DNA of 64,000 nt, taken from UBA2966 sp965242505. GTDB lineage: Bacteria; Pseudomonadota; Alphaproteobacteria; UBA2966. Shown one piece after another: positions 33,908 to 41,803 of this stretch. Each line of letters starts with the position of its first letter. Within the stretch, counting starts at the first letter, position 1. The notes below the pieces were generated by a model. That model had not been told where the DNA came from and did no database searches. It was given only the letters and a program-made list of their open reading frames with translations. The stretch covers positions 3,224,001-3,288,000 of the forward strand of contig OZ251449.1 in the NCBI GenBank assembly GCA_965242505.1, read 5' to 3'. Made by a program: the position numbers and the translations under genes.

Positions 33908-34654
33908 ATGGGCCTTCCCTGGGACGACCTGCTCACGGTCGAAACGTCGGTCGCGGCCGTCGTCGCCGCGGTCGCCGGGATCTCCCGCGGCTTCACGGGC
34001 TTCGGCTCGTCGCTGATCATGGCCCCCGTCTACGCCGTGATGTACGGGCCGGTGGCGGCGGTGGGAATGGTCCTGACCCTCGAAGTGGCGGTCTCCGTCG
34101 ACTCGGTGACGCGCGTGGCGCGGATCATTCCCTGGCGGACGATGATCCCCATCTGGACGGCGGCGTGGATCGCGATCCCGTTCGGGACGTGGGTCCTCCT
34201 GATCGCCGACGCGGAGGTCATGCGCCGGGCCATCTCGGCGATCGTGGCGCTTCTCGCGCTCCTGCTGATGGCGGGCTGGCGCTACCGCGGCCCTCGCCGG
34301 ACGATCCCGAACCTCTGCGTCGGGGCTCTGAGCGGCGCCTTGAACTCGTCGACCAGCCTCGGCGGGCCGCCCCTCATCCTCTACATGCTCATGGGGTCCG
34401 ATCCGACGGCGTCCATCCGCGCCGCCATGATCGCCAACGTCTTCGTGGTCAGCGTTCCGACCGTCGCCATACTGCTGTGGAACGGGACGCTGGACTCGCT
34501 GGCGTTGTGGCGGATCGCGGTCGTGTTTCCCTTTTTCCTGTTCGCGACCTACATCGGCAACCGCGCCTTCCGCGCATCGGGGGAACGGACCTGGCGCCGC
34601 GCCTCGGCATGGCTGCTGCTCGCCGTCGCGGTCGGCGCCTTCGTCGCGGAATGA
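33908..34654 (+). CDS. TauE/SafE family anion permease
   Basis: A 248-residue membrane protein of the TauE/SafE family. The signatures are SRGFTGFGSSLIMAPVYAV in the first half and GALSGALNSSTSLGGPPLIL in the second. Last gene of the dehydrogenase operon. It could export or import an organic acid linked to the two preceding dehydrogenases; this is inferred from position. It converges on the VapC toxin gene 20 bases away. Confidence 0.88.
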   Translation: MGLPWDDLLTVETSVAAVVAAVAGISRGFTGFGSSLIMAPVYAVMYGPVAAVGMVLTLEVAVSVDSVTRVARIIPWRTMIPIWTAAWIAIPFGTWVLLIADAEVMRRAISAIVALLALLLMAGWRYRGPRRTIPNLCVGALSGALNSSTSLGGPPLILYMLMGSDPTASIRAAMIANVFVVSVPTVAILLWNGTLDSLALWRIAVVFPFFLFATYIGNRAFRASGERTWRRASAWLLLAVAVGAFVAE

Positions 34655-34673
34655 CCGGCGCCGGCGATCGGCT

Positions 34674-35075
34674 TCAACATCCGACGACCCGCAGATGGCC
34701 GGCGGCGGCGTATTCCGACAACCGGCGGTCGCGGGTCACCAGCGCGTAACCGAAGGTCCGCGCCGTCGCCGCGAGGATGCGGTCCACGGGATCGGCGGGC
34801 GGGACGCCGGGAAGCCCGTTCGAGGAGATCAGCACCGAGGGCGGCATCCCGGCGAGCGCCACTCCCGGAAGCGCGCACAGGCGCGAGAACCAGATTCCGG
34901 GGTCGAGCGCGAGCGCGATCCGCCCCTTCGCGGCGAGCATGGAGATTTCCCACGCGGTCATGGGAGAGACGAAGACCGGCCCGTCGCCGGCTTCCGCCAA
35001 CGCGCTCGCGCCCGGCTCCCGCAAGGGGTCGCCGTTGGCGATCCACAGCGCCGCGCAGGTATCGAGGAGGAACAT
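34674..35075 (-). CDS. vapC: PIN-domain toxin, VapC type
   Basis: A 133-residue PIN-domain ribonuclease. The acidic active-site residues are visible: Asp in LLDTCAALW at the start, Glu in TAWEISML near residue 45, Asp in DPVDRILAA near 95 and Asp in TRDRRL near 116. It starts nine bases after the stop codon of the putative antitoxin gene, the usual order for such pairs. VapC toxins cut tRNA or rRNA; the target here is unknown. Confidence 0.87.
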   Translation of the reverse strand: MFLLDTCAALWIANGDPLREPGASALAEAGDGPVFVSPMTAWEISMLAAKGRIALALDPGIWFSRLCALPGVALAGMPPSVLISSNGLPGVPPADPVDRILAATARTFGYALVTRDRRLSEYAAAGHLRVVGC

Positions 35076-35084
35076 GCCGCCCGG

Positions 35085-35507
35085 CTATCTCGCCGCGTCC
35101 CAGTCCTCGCCCGTCGGGGCGGTCGGGTCCGCGCCGGGCGCGAACGTCACCGTGCCCGCGAGCGCGCCGAACACGCCCGACAGGAGACCGGGGCGGCGCG
35201 CGTCGGAAGCCTCGCCGCCCTCCGGCGCCGGTTCTCCGCGGGCGACGGGCGGCGGCGCGTCCGGCGCGGACTTGCGGAAGACGAGCTTGCGCCCCTCCAT
35301 GTCGACCTTCTCCGTCCTGTACCCCGCCCGCAGCCATGCATGGGTGATGACGCTGTTCGACGGGTTGTTGGACCACCACGGCCGATGCTTGAGGGCCGAA
35401 GGGGGCAGCTTCGCGCCGATGACGCGCTCGATCTCGCCGAACGTCATCGGCGCCGACTCCCGCCCCGACTCGCGCAGGTGGGCTTCCAGCGGGTCGTATT
35501 TCGACAT
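35085..35507 (-). CDS. Chimeric antitoxin-like protein (DUF7662-like N-terminus)
   Basis: A 140-residue protein. The first 80 residues, starting MSKYDPLEAHLRES with TFGEIERVIGAKLPPSA and WWSNNP, match a small domain I believe is DUF7662. A proline- and glycine-rich linker follows. The last 30 residues, ending ADPTAPTGEDWDAAR, look like the toxin-binding tail of AbrB/Phd-type antitoxins of PIN toxins. Position directly before vapC supports an antitoxin role. The chimera would join a new domain to a conventional neutralising tail. The domain name is from memory and should be treated as tentative. Confidence 0.6.
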   Translation of the reverse strand: MSKYDPLEAHLRESGRESAPMTFGEIERVIGAKLPPSALKHRPWWSNNPSNSVITHAWLRAGYRTEKVDMEGRKLVFRKSAPDAPPPVARGEPAPEGGEASDARRPGLLSGVFGALAGTVTFAPGADPTAPTGEDWDAAR

Positions 35508-35529
35508 CGATCATGCCTCCTGTAGTTGG

Positions 35530-35740
35530 CCCGCATTATCTCATACCGGGGGAGGATCGAGGATTGCGCGGCATTGCGGGACCGCGATCCACCCCCTCCC
35601 GATCTCCCCCCTCTTCTCCCTCCCCCCTGGCAGGGGGAGGGTCGGGGTGGGGGTCGCGCCAGGGGGGAGGAGCGCGAACGAACCCTGCGGCACCCCCGTC
35701 GCCGGATGAACCTTGCGGACGAGCAGCATGAGAAATGCGA
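35530..35740 (+). repeat. MITE-like element, copy 5 (internally shortened)
   Basis: A 211-base copy with termini CCCGCATTATCTCATAC and GCATGAGAAATGCG. The first G/C palindrome is missing: the sequence goes from CCCGATCTCCCCCCTC directly into the second palindrome. It separates the antitoxin gene from the DUF4258-like gene. Confidence 0.85.
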
Positions 35741-35755
35741 CGGCCGCTCATGCCG

Positions 35756-36076
35756 CTATCTCCTCCTTCGTCGGTAGCGGGTGCCGCGCCGGCCCCGCTC
35801 CTTCCACCCCCGCCGGTAGCGGGCGCCGCGACGTCCGCGCTCCGTTGGAAGTATCGTGACGATTTCGCCCGTGTCGCCGCTCATGATCACGGCATGGCGG
35901 TGGATCCGGTCGCCGAGGTTCAACCCGCGCGCCATCCGGCGACTCACCCGCAACGCTTGGCAGTTCGAGCCGACCGGGACTTCGATATCCGCATGATTCA
36001 GCACGAGCTCGACGAGTCCCGGCTTCGCGCCGCGTTGTTGGGAGCGTTTCTCGGCGTGCTTGGAGAGTCCAAACAT
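35756..36076 (-). CDS. Lone DUF4258-like small basic protein
   Basis: A 106-residue protein that begins MFGLSKHAEKRSQQRG, the typical opening of DUF4258/RelE-like small proteins, and continues with LVLNHADIEVPV and SGDTGEIVTILP. The last 27 residues are extremely basic, with RGRRGARYRR and RGRRGTRYRR as a repeated tail. I use the ATG at 36076, preceded by AGAAAGGA; an in-frame ATG 20 codons upstream is possible. No antitoxin gene is next to it. The DNA upstream (36080-36240) is much more AT-rich than its surroundings. RNA binding or toxin activity is only a guess. Confidence 0.6.
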   Translation of the reverse strand: MFGLSKHAEKRSQQRGAKPGLVELVLNHADIEVPVGSNCQALRVSRRMARGLNLGDRIHRHAVIMSGDTGEIVTILPTERGRRGARYRRGWKERGRRGTRYRRRRR

Positions 36077-36328
36077 GGCAGGTATATCCTTTCTCAAAGG
36101 TACGAATGAACTATACCTATACAGAAACTTTCTCATCTGCTCGCCTGAATACGTCGAAATTGATTCTGAATGCGTCAAAAATGGACACTGTGTCGCCTCT
36201 CCTCCCACATACGCCACACACTCACCAATCATGCAGAGGTCTCGAGACGCCCGGTTGAATTTCGCCGGCGTCGCCGGCATCATCGCGGGAAAGCGGCGCC
36301 GCCGCCGTATCGCCGAGGGAGGACAGAC

Positions 36329-36964
36329 ATGGCCGCCAAGCTGAACGTCGTCATCGACGCCTGGAACGACGGCGAGGCCATCCCGGAGGAGTACGCGTTC
36401 TGCGCGCCCGCCGACGAAGGCCGCGTCACGATGGCCCCCAACCGGAGTCCGGCGATACGCTGGTCGGGCGCGCCCGACGGGACGAGGTCGTACGCCGTCA
36501 TCTGCAACGATCCCGACGTCCCCTCCGTCGCCGACGACGTCAACCAGGAAGGCAGGACCATCCCGGCCGACCTGCCTCGGGTCGATTTCTGCCACTGGGC
36601 GCTCGTCGACGTGCCCGCCGGCGTCACGGCGCTGGACGAGGGCGCGGACTCCGACGGCGTTACGCCCGGCGGCAAGCCCCCCGGGCCGACCGCCCACGGC
36701 GTTCGCGGAGTCAACCGGTACACGGAATGGTTCGCGGGCGACGAGGGGATGGCGGGCGACTACGGGGGATACGACGGCCCCTGCCCGCCCTGGAACGACG
36801 CCGTCGTTCACCGCTACGTCTTCACGGTGTACGCCCTCGACGTCGAGACCCTGGGCCTGAGCGGAGCCTTCGGCCGCGAGGAGGCCCTGGCGGCGATGGA
36901 GGGGCATGTGCTGGCGGAAGGGTCCTGGACGGGAACCTACACGCTCAACCCCGACCTCCGCTGA
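36329..36964 (+). CDS. YbhB/YbcL family Raf kinase inhibitor-like (PEBP) protein
   Basis: A 211-residue phosphatidylethanolamine-binding-protein homologue. Family motifs are SPAIRWSGAPDGTRSYAVICNDPDVP with the DPD anion-site motif near residue 65, FCHWALVDVPA near 90 and YDGPCPPW near 150. The bacterial role is unclear; members may bind small anionic ligands or modulate kinases. The start at 36329 has a GAGGGAGGAC ribosome site. No operon partner is evident. Confidence 0.9.
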   Translation: MAAKLNVVIDAWNDGEAIPEEYAFCAPADEGRVTMAPNRSPAIRWSGAPDGTRSYAVICNDPDVPSVADDVNQEGRTIPADLPRVDFCHWALVDVPAGVTALDEGADSDGVTPGGKPPGPTAHGVRGVNRYTEWFAGDEGMAGDYGGYDGPCPPWNDAVVHRYVFTVYALDVETLGLSGAFGREEALAAMEGHVLAEGSWTGTYTLNPDLR

Positions 36965-37004
36965 CCGCGGAACGGGGCGCCGGCGCAGCCTCTCCGATAA
37001 GGCG

Positions 37005-38699
37005 TCAGTTCCGGGTTTCGAGCAGGCGGCGGGCGATGACCTGGGCCTGGATCTCGGCCGCCCCCTCGAAGATGTTGAGAATGCGCGCGTCGCACAGGAT
37101 GCGGCTGATCGGGTGCTCCTCGGCGTAGCCGTTGCCGCCGTGTATCTGCACGGCGTTGTCGGCCGCCGACCAGGCGACCCGCGCGGCCAGGAGCTTGGCC
37201 ATGCCGGCCTCGAGGTCGCAGCGCCGCCCGGCGTCCTTCTCGCGCGCCGCGAAGTGCGTGAGCTGGCGCGCCGCCATGATCTCGGCGGCGGCCCAGGCGA
37301 GCTTCCCGTGCACGCGCGGAAAGGCATAGATCTCCTTGCCGAACTGCCGGCGCTCGCGGGCGTAGCGGAGGCCCGCCTCCAGCGCGCTCTGCGCCACGCC
37401 GATGGCCCGGGCCGCGGTCTGGATGCGCGCCGACTCGAAGGTCGCCATGAGCTGCTTGAAACCGTTCCCCTCGGCCTCGCCGAGCAGGCAGTCGGCCGGC
37501 GCCTCGAACCCGTCGAAGGAGATCTCGTACTCCTTCATGCCGCGGTAGCCGAGGACCCGGATCTCGCCGCCGGACATCCCCTCGGCGGGGAAGGGATCGT
37601 CGTCGGAGCCGCGCGGCTTCTCCGCGAGAAACATGGACAGTCCCCGATAGCCGGGCTCGTCGGGGTCCGTGCGGGCGAGCAGGGTCATCATGTCGCTCCG
37701 CGCGCCGTGGGTGATCCAGGTCTTGTTCCCGGTGATCCGGTAGACGTCACCGTCGCGGACGGCGCGGGTGCGCAGGCTTCCCATGTCCGAACCCACGCCG
37801 GGCTCGGTGAACACGGCGGTCGGCATGGCCTCCCCCGAGGCGATGCGGGGGAGCCAGCGCTCCCGCTGCGCGGCGGTGCCGTGGAGGCGGACGAGCTCGG
37901 CGGCGATCTCGGACCGCGTGCCGAGCGAGCCCACCCCGATGTAGCCCCGGCTCAGCTCCTCGGAGACCACGCACATGGCGGTCTTGCCGAGCCCGAGCCC
38001 GCCGTGCTCCTCGGGCACCGTCAGGCCGAAGACGCCGAGCTCGGACATCTCCTCGACGATCTCGATGGGGACGAGCTGGTCCCGGAGATGCCACCCGTGC
38101 GCGCGGGGCGCGACCTTCTCGTCCGAGAAACGACGGAACTGGCCGCGCGCCATGGCCAGCGCGTCGTCGAGGCCGAGGTTTCCGAAATCGCCGGTCCCGG
38201 CCGACTCGGCGATGAGGCCGGCCAGCAGGCCGCGCGCCTCGGCCGTGTTGCCATGGGCGATCAGCGGGGCGGCGGAGCGCCGGAAGGTCTCGACGTCGCT
38301 CTCGCCGACCCCGACGTCCGACGGGCGCGCGACCTCGCCCTGGCTCATGGCGATGCCGCCGGCGATCTGCGCCAGATACTCGCCGAAGACGATCTGAAGC
38401 TGCAGCGCCTCCCGGTTCCGGAGCGCGCCGTCGGCGTCGAGCCGCTCCGCCCAGCCGAGGGTCTGGCGCAGGGTCTCGACGTAGGTCGCCATCCAGGCGA
38501 GGCCGTGCGCGGCGAACTGGCGTTCCTCGAGCGCCGCGCCGACGACGCGGCCGCCTTCCGTGACCCGCTCGGCCAACGACCGCCTCGCTGCCGCCGCGAG
38601 GCGGTCCGCGGCGGCCAGGGCGTCCCGGCACGCCGGCAACGGGTCGGGGACGAGGGCGGAGGCTCTCGCCGGCGGCTCCGCCGTGGCGCCGATCGTCAT
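37005..38699 (-). CDS. mcd: (2S)-methylsuccinyl-CoA dehydrogenase-like acyl-CoA dehydrogenase
   Basis: A 564-residue acyl-CoA dehydrogenase with a 170-residue N-terminal extension that reads DPLPACRDALAAAD, AAHGLAWMATYVETLRQ and GEYLAQIAGGIAMSQGE. This extension is characteristic of (2S)-methylsuccinyl-CoA dehydrogenase, which makes mesaconyl-C1-CoA in the ethylmalonyl-CoA pathway for acetate assimilation. The dehydrogenase core has TEPGVGSDMGSLRTRA, TWITHGARSDMM and the C-terminal VQIHGGNGYAEEHPISR. Other pathway genes (ccr, ecm, mch) are not in the window. A GGAGGG ribosome site precedes the start. Confidence 0.85.
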   Translation of the reverse strand: MTIGATAEPPARASALVPDPLPACRDALAAADRLAAAARRSLAERVTEGGRVVGAALEERQFAAHGLAWMATYVETLRQTLGWAERLDADGALRNREALQLQIVFGEYLAQIAGGIAMSQGEVARPSDVGVGESDVETFRRSAAPLIAHGNTAEARGLLAGLIAESAGTGDFGNLGLDDALAMARGQFRRFSDEKVAPRAHGWHLRDQLVPIEIVEEMSELGVFGLTVPEEHGGLGLGKTAMCVVSEELSRGYIGVGSLGTRSEIAAELVRLHGTAAQRERWLPRIASGEAMPTAVFTEPGVGSDMGSLRTRAVRDGDVYRITGNKTWITHGARSDMMTLLARTDPDEPGYRGLSMFLAEKPRGSDDDPFPAEGMSGGEIRVLGYRGMKEYEISFDGFEAPADCLLGEAEGNGFKQLMATFESARIQTAARAIGVAQSALEAGLRYARERRQFGKEIYAFPRVHGKLAWAAAEIMAARQLTHFAAREKDAGRRCDLEAGMAKLLAARVAWSAADNAVQIHGGNGYAEEHPISRILCDARILNIFEGAAEIQAQVIARRLLETRN

Positions 38700-38783
38700 G
38701 GCCGCCCTCCGAATCCCGCCGTTCCCATTGCGCGCCGCGCGTCGGGGCCGGCGCGCCGCCCGCTCCGGCGGCAGGATACCGGC

Positions 38784-39647
38784 TCAGGCCGCGCCGAGTC
38801 CCACCATTTTCCGGATATCGCCGGGCGCGGCGCCGCGCTCCCGCAGGGTTCGCAGGGCTGTCGCGTCGTTCCGGGTCGCGAGGCGCCGCCCCGCGTCGTC
38901 GGTGATCAGCCGGTGGTGGTGGTAGCGCGGTTCCGGCAGGTCGAGAAGCGCCCTCAGCAGCCGATGGACATGGGTCGCCGGCATCAGGTCGAGACCGCGC
39001 GTCACCAGCGTCACGCCCTGGAGCGCGTCGTCGACGGTGACGGCGAGGTGGTAGCTCGTCGGGACGTCCTTCCGCGCGATCACCACGTCGCCGTGCGACG
39101 CCGCGTCGACCGGTCGCTCGCCCGCCTCGGCGTCGGTCCAGACGATCGGGCCGCCGCGCGCGCCGACGATCCGCGCCGCCCGGTCCGAATCGAGGCGCAG
39201 CGCGAAGGACTCGCCCGCGTCCACGCGGTCGTTCCGCTCGCCGTCGTCGAGTCGCTTGCAGGTTCCCGGATAGAGAGGGCCGTCCGGCCCGTGGGGCGCG
39301 CCGGGGCTGCGCTCGATCTCGGCCCGGATATCGGCGCGCGCGCAGAAGCAGGGGTAGACGACGCCCAGCGCCTTCAGGCGGCCCACGGCCCGTTCGTAGT
39401 CCGCCATGTGCTCCGACTGGCGCCTGACCGGCGTCTCCCATTCGAGGCCCAGCCAGGCGAGGTCCTCGAGGAGGGCCCGCTCGAACTCCGGTCTCGCGCG
39501 GGAGGCGTCGATGTCCTCGATCCGCAGCAGGAACCGCCCGCCGCCGCGGCGGGCCGCGGCCGCCGCGAACAGGGCCGAATAGGCGTGGCCCAGGTGCAGG
39601 CGTCCCGTCGGGCTCGGCGCGAACCGGGTGACGATCTCTCCGGCCAT
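38784..39647 (-). CDS. gluQ: Glutamyl-Q tRNA(Asp) synthetase
   Basis: A 287-residue GluRS-like enzyme lacking the anticodon-binding domain. It glutamylates the queuosine base of tRNA(Asp). The HIGH-like motif is SPTGRLHLGHAYSA, followed by LLRIEDIDASRARPEF. Zinc-ligand cysteines appear in YPCFCARAD and YPGTCKRL. The KMSKS region is degenerate, DDAGRRLATRN, as usual for this enzyme. It is divergent from the DNA glycosylase gene, 40 bases away. Confidence 0.92.
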   Translation of the reverse strand: MAGEIVTRFAPSPTGRLHLGHAYSALFAAAAARRGGGRFLLRIEDIDASRARPEFERALLEDLAWLGLEWETPVRRQSEHMADYERAVGRLKALGVVYPCFCARADIRAEIERSPGAPHGPDGPLYPGTCKRLDDGERNDRVDAGESFALRLDSDRAARIVGARGGPIVWTDAEAGERPVDAASHGDVVIARKDVPTSYHLAVTVDDALQGVTLVTRGLDLMPATHVHRLLRALLDLPEPRYHHHRLITDDAGRRLATRNDATALRTLRERGAAPGDIRKMVGLGAA

Positions 39648-39687
39648 GGCCGTGACAATAGGGCGGTTCTTCGGCTAATTCACGGTC

Positions 39688-40341
39688 ATGGCGCGGACCC
39701 GGACGACCAAACGCGAGCGCGAGCGGCGCATCGCCGAGGCGGTGGCCGAGCTCACGGCGCGCGACGCCGACCTGGCGCGGGCCCGCGAGATCGGAGGGCC
39801 GTTCCACGACCGTTCGCGCAAGGGCGGCTTCGAGACGCTGGTCCTGCTCATCGTCGAACAGCAGCTCTCCCTCGCCTCGGCCGCCGCCATCATGGGGCGC
39901 GTCAGGGGGGCGGTCGCGCCGTTCACGCCGGAGACCCTGCTCGGTCTCGGCGAAGACCGGTTGCGCGGCCTCGGCCTGAGCCGCGCCAAGGCCGAGTACT
40001 GCCAGGCCCTCGCCCGGGCCTTCGTCGCCGGGGACCTCAGGCCGGCGCGTCTGGCCCGCCTCGACGACGAGGCCGCCGTCGCGGAGCTGACCAGGGTCAA
40101 GGGGATCGGGCGCTGGACCGCGGAAATCTACCTGTTGTCGGCGCTGGGCCGGCTCGACGTGCTGCCGGCGGGGGATCTCGCCCTGCAAGCCGCGGCGCGG
40201 CATCTCTACGGCCTCGAGGAGCGCCCGGAGGCCGGGGCCTTGCGCGAGATGGGGGAGAACTGGCGACCCTACCGGAGTGTCGCCGCCCGCATCCTCTGGC
40301 AGTATTACCGCGCCCTCAAGGGACGCGACGCGGCCCCATGA
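39688..40341 (+). CDS. DNA-3-methyladenine glycosylase II family protein
   Basis: A 217-residue helix-hairpin-helix base-excision enzyme of the AlkA group, removing alkylated bases such as 3-methyladenine. The HhH motif is LTRVKGIGRWTAEIYLL near residue 135, followed by the catalytic aspartate in LPAGDLALQ near 152. It lacks the N-terminal beta domain of E. coli AlkA, like many short homologues. It ends with the usual ENWRPYRSVAARILWQYY. Confidence 0.92.
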   Translation: MARTRTTKRERERRIAEAVAELTARDADLARAREIGGPFHDRSRKGGFETLVLLIVEQQLSLASAAAIMGRVRGAVAPFTPETLLGLGEDRLRGLGLSRAKAEYCQALARAFVAGDLRPARLARLDDEAAVAELTRVKGIGRWTAEIYLLSALGRLDVLPAGDLALQAAARHLYGLEERPEAGALREMGENWRPYRSVAARILWQYYRALKGRDAAP

Positions 40342-40360
40342 AGCGGACGGGAGAGACGAA

Positions 40361-41056
40361 ATGACGACCGCCATCCGATCGGTATCGATCATGTGGACCG
40401 AGATCCCGGAGGCGATCGCCTCCGACATGAACGAGTGGTACGACCGGGAACACGTCAGGAACCGGGTCGACGTTCCGGGATACGTCTGGGGCAAGAGGTA
40501 CAGGGCCGTCCGCGGCGGTCCGTCATACATGGCCGTGTACGCCACGGAGGGACCGCACGTCCAGGCGGGCGACGACTTCCTCGCGGTGGCCGCGAACCCG
40601 ACTCCCGGCGAGACCCGCTTCGCTCCCCATTTCTACAACTCCATCCGCATGATGTGCGACGTCTCGGCGAGCGTCGGGGATTCGGAGGGCGGCATCGCCG
40701 GCTTCCTGACGCTGACGCCGAAAGACGGCGCGGCGGAGGAACTGCGGGCCCGCGTCGCCGGAACGGCGCTGCCCGCCCTCGTCGCCCATCGCGGCATCGT
40801 GGCCGCCCATCTGTGGGAGCGGAACGCCGAGACCACGGCCATGGCGTCGCGGGGATTCCCGGGCGACAACCTGCCGAGGAGCATGATGGCGCCGGACTGG
40901 TTGCTGGCCTACGAAGGAACCTCCCTGGACGCCGTGCTGGCGGCCAGGAACGAGCTGCTCGGGGAAAGAGGCCTGCGCGGCCACGGCGCGGAGTCGGACC
41001 TGCTCTTCGCCGCCATGCAGCTCACGTTCCGCTACGAGAACAAGGGCCGTCCGTGA
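40361..41056 (+). CDS. Hypothetical protein, EthD-like dimeric alpha/beta-barrel
   Basis: A 231-residue protein of unknown function. The opening, SVSIMWTEIPEAIASDMNEW and then YDREHVRNRVDVPGY, resembles the H..R....PG pattern of EthD/DUF4286-type ferredoxin-like barrels, and the second half could be a second barrel domain. It starts 20 bases after the glycosylase gene and its stop codon overlaps the GTG start of the following esterase, so the three genes probably form one operon. No catalytic residues can be assigned. Confidence 0.75.
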   Translation: MTTAIRSVSIMWTEIPEAIASDMNEWYDREHVRNRVDVPGYVWGKRYRAVRGGPSYMAVYATEGPHVQAGDDFLAVAANPTPGETRFAPHFYNSIRMMCDVSASVGDSEGGIAGFLTLTPKDGAAEELRARVAGTALPALVAHRGIVAAHLWERNAETTAMASRGFPGDNLPRSMMAPDWLLAYEGTSLDAVLAARNELLGERGLRGHGAESDLLFAAMQLTFRYENKGRP

Positions 41057-41793
41057 CGCCGCCGCCCCGTCTCGACGGTCCGCGGATGCCGCCCGCCTAC
41101 GGCGGACCGGCGCGCCAGATCGTCGTCCTGCTCCACGGCTACGGCGCCGACGGCAACGATCTCGTCTCTCTCGGAGGGTACTGGCGCTCGCGTCTGCCGG
41201 GGGCCGCCTTCGTCGCCCCCGACGGTCCCGAGTTCTGCGAGGCGGCGCCCCAGGGCCGCCAGTGGTTCTCGCTCGGCGGCCACGACCCGGCCCGTCTGCG
41301 GCGCGACCCCGCAGCCGCGGCCGCGGAGTACGAGCGCCGCGCGGACGGCGCGCGAAGGGCGGCGCCCGCCATCGACGCCTTCATCGACGCCGAGCTCGAA
41401 CGCCACGGCCTGGGCGACGACTCGCTGGCCCTCGTCGGCTTCAGCCAAGGCGCCATGATGGCCTTGCACGTGGGTCTGCGGCGCGAGCGGCGGTGCGCCG
41501 CGGTCATCGGGTTCTCCGGCGCGCTGTGCGGCGCGTCCGAGGCGCCGACCGCCACGCGGTCGCGTCCGCCGGTGTTCCTGTTCCACGGCGACGCGGACGA
41601 CGTCGTGCCCATCCACGCGCTCTTCCTCGGCGTCGAGGGCCTCTCGGCGGCGGGCGTCCCGGTGGAGTGGCGCGTCTGCGCCGGTATCGGGCACGGCATC
41701 GCCCCCGACGCGCTGGAGATCGGCGGCAGGTTCCTGGCCGACGCCCTTTCGGGCGTCCGCGCGCCGGGCGAGGTCGTCCGCATCGGGACGTGA
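41053..41793 (+). CDS. Phospholipase/carboxylesterase family alpha/beta hydrolase
   Basis: A 246-residue serine hydrolase. The oxyanion motif is VVLLHGYGADGND, the nucleophile is in VGFSQGAMMAL, the acid is in LFHGDADDVVP and the base histidine in GIGHGIAPD. This is the group of bacterial carboxylesterases and thioesterases related to YpfH and APT1. I choose the GTG at 41053, which overlaps the preceding stop as GTGA; an ATG at 41086 is an alternative start. Substrate unknown. Confidence 0.9.
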   Translation: MTPPPRLDGPRMPPAYGGPARQIVVLLHGYGADGNDLVSLGGYWRSRLPGAAFVAPDGPEFCEAAPQGRQWFSLGGHDPARLRRDPAAAAAEYERRADGARRAAPAIDAFIDAELERHGLGDDSLALVGFSQGAMMALHVGLRRERRCAAVIGFSGALCGASEAPTATRSRPPVFLFHGDADDVVPIHALFLGVEGLSAAGVPVEWRVCAGIGHGIAPDALEIGGRFLADALSGVRAPGEVVRIGT

Positions 41794-41803
41794 TCGGGCG
41801 GGA

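Noticed and set aside
36077..36328. A small plus-strand gene in the AT-rich stretch
   Set aside because: The frames there have no family-like sequence and no ribosome site. The AT-rich stretch is better explained as regulatory or foreign DNA.
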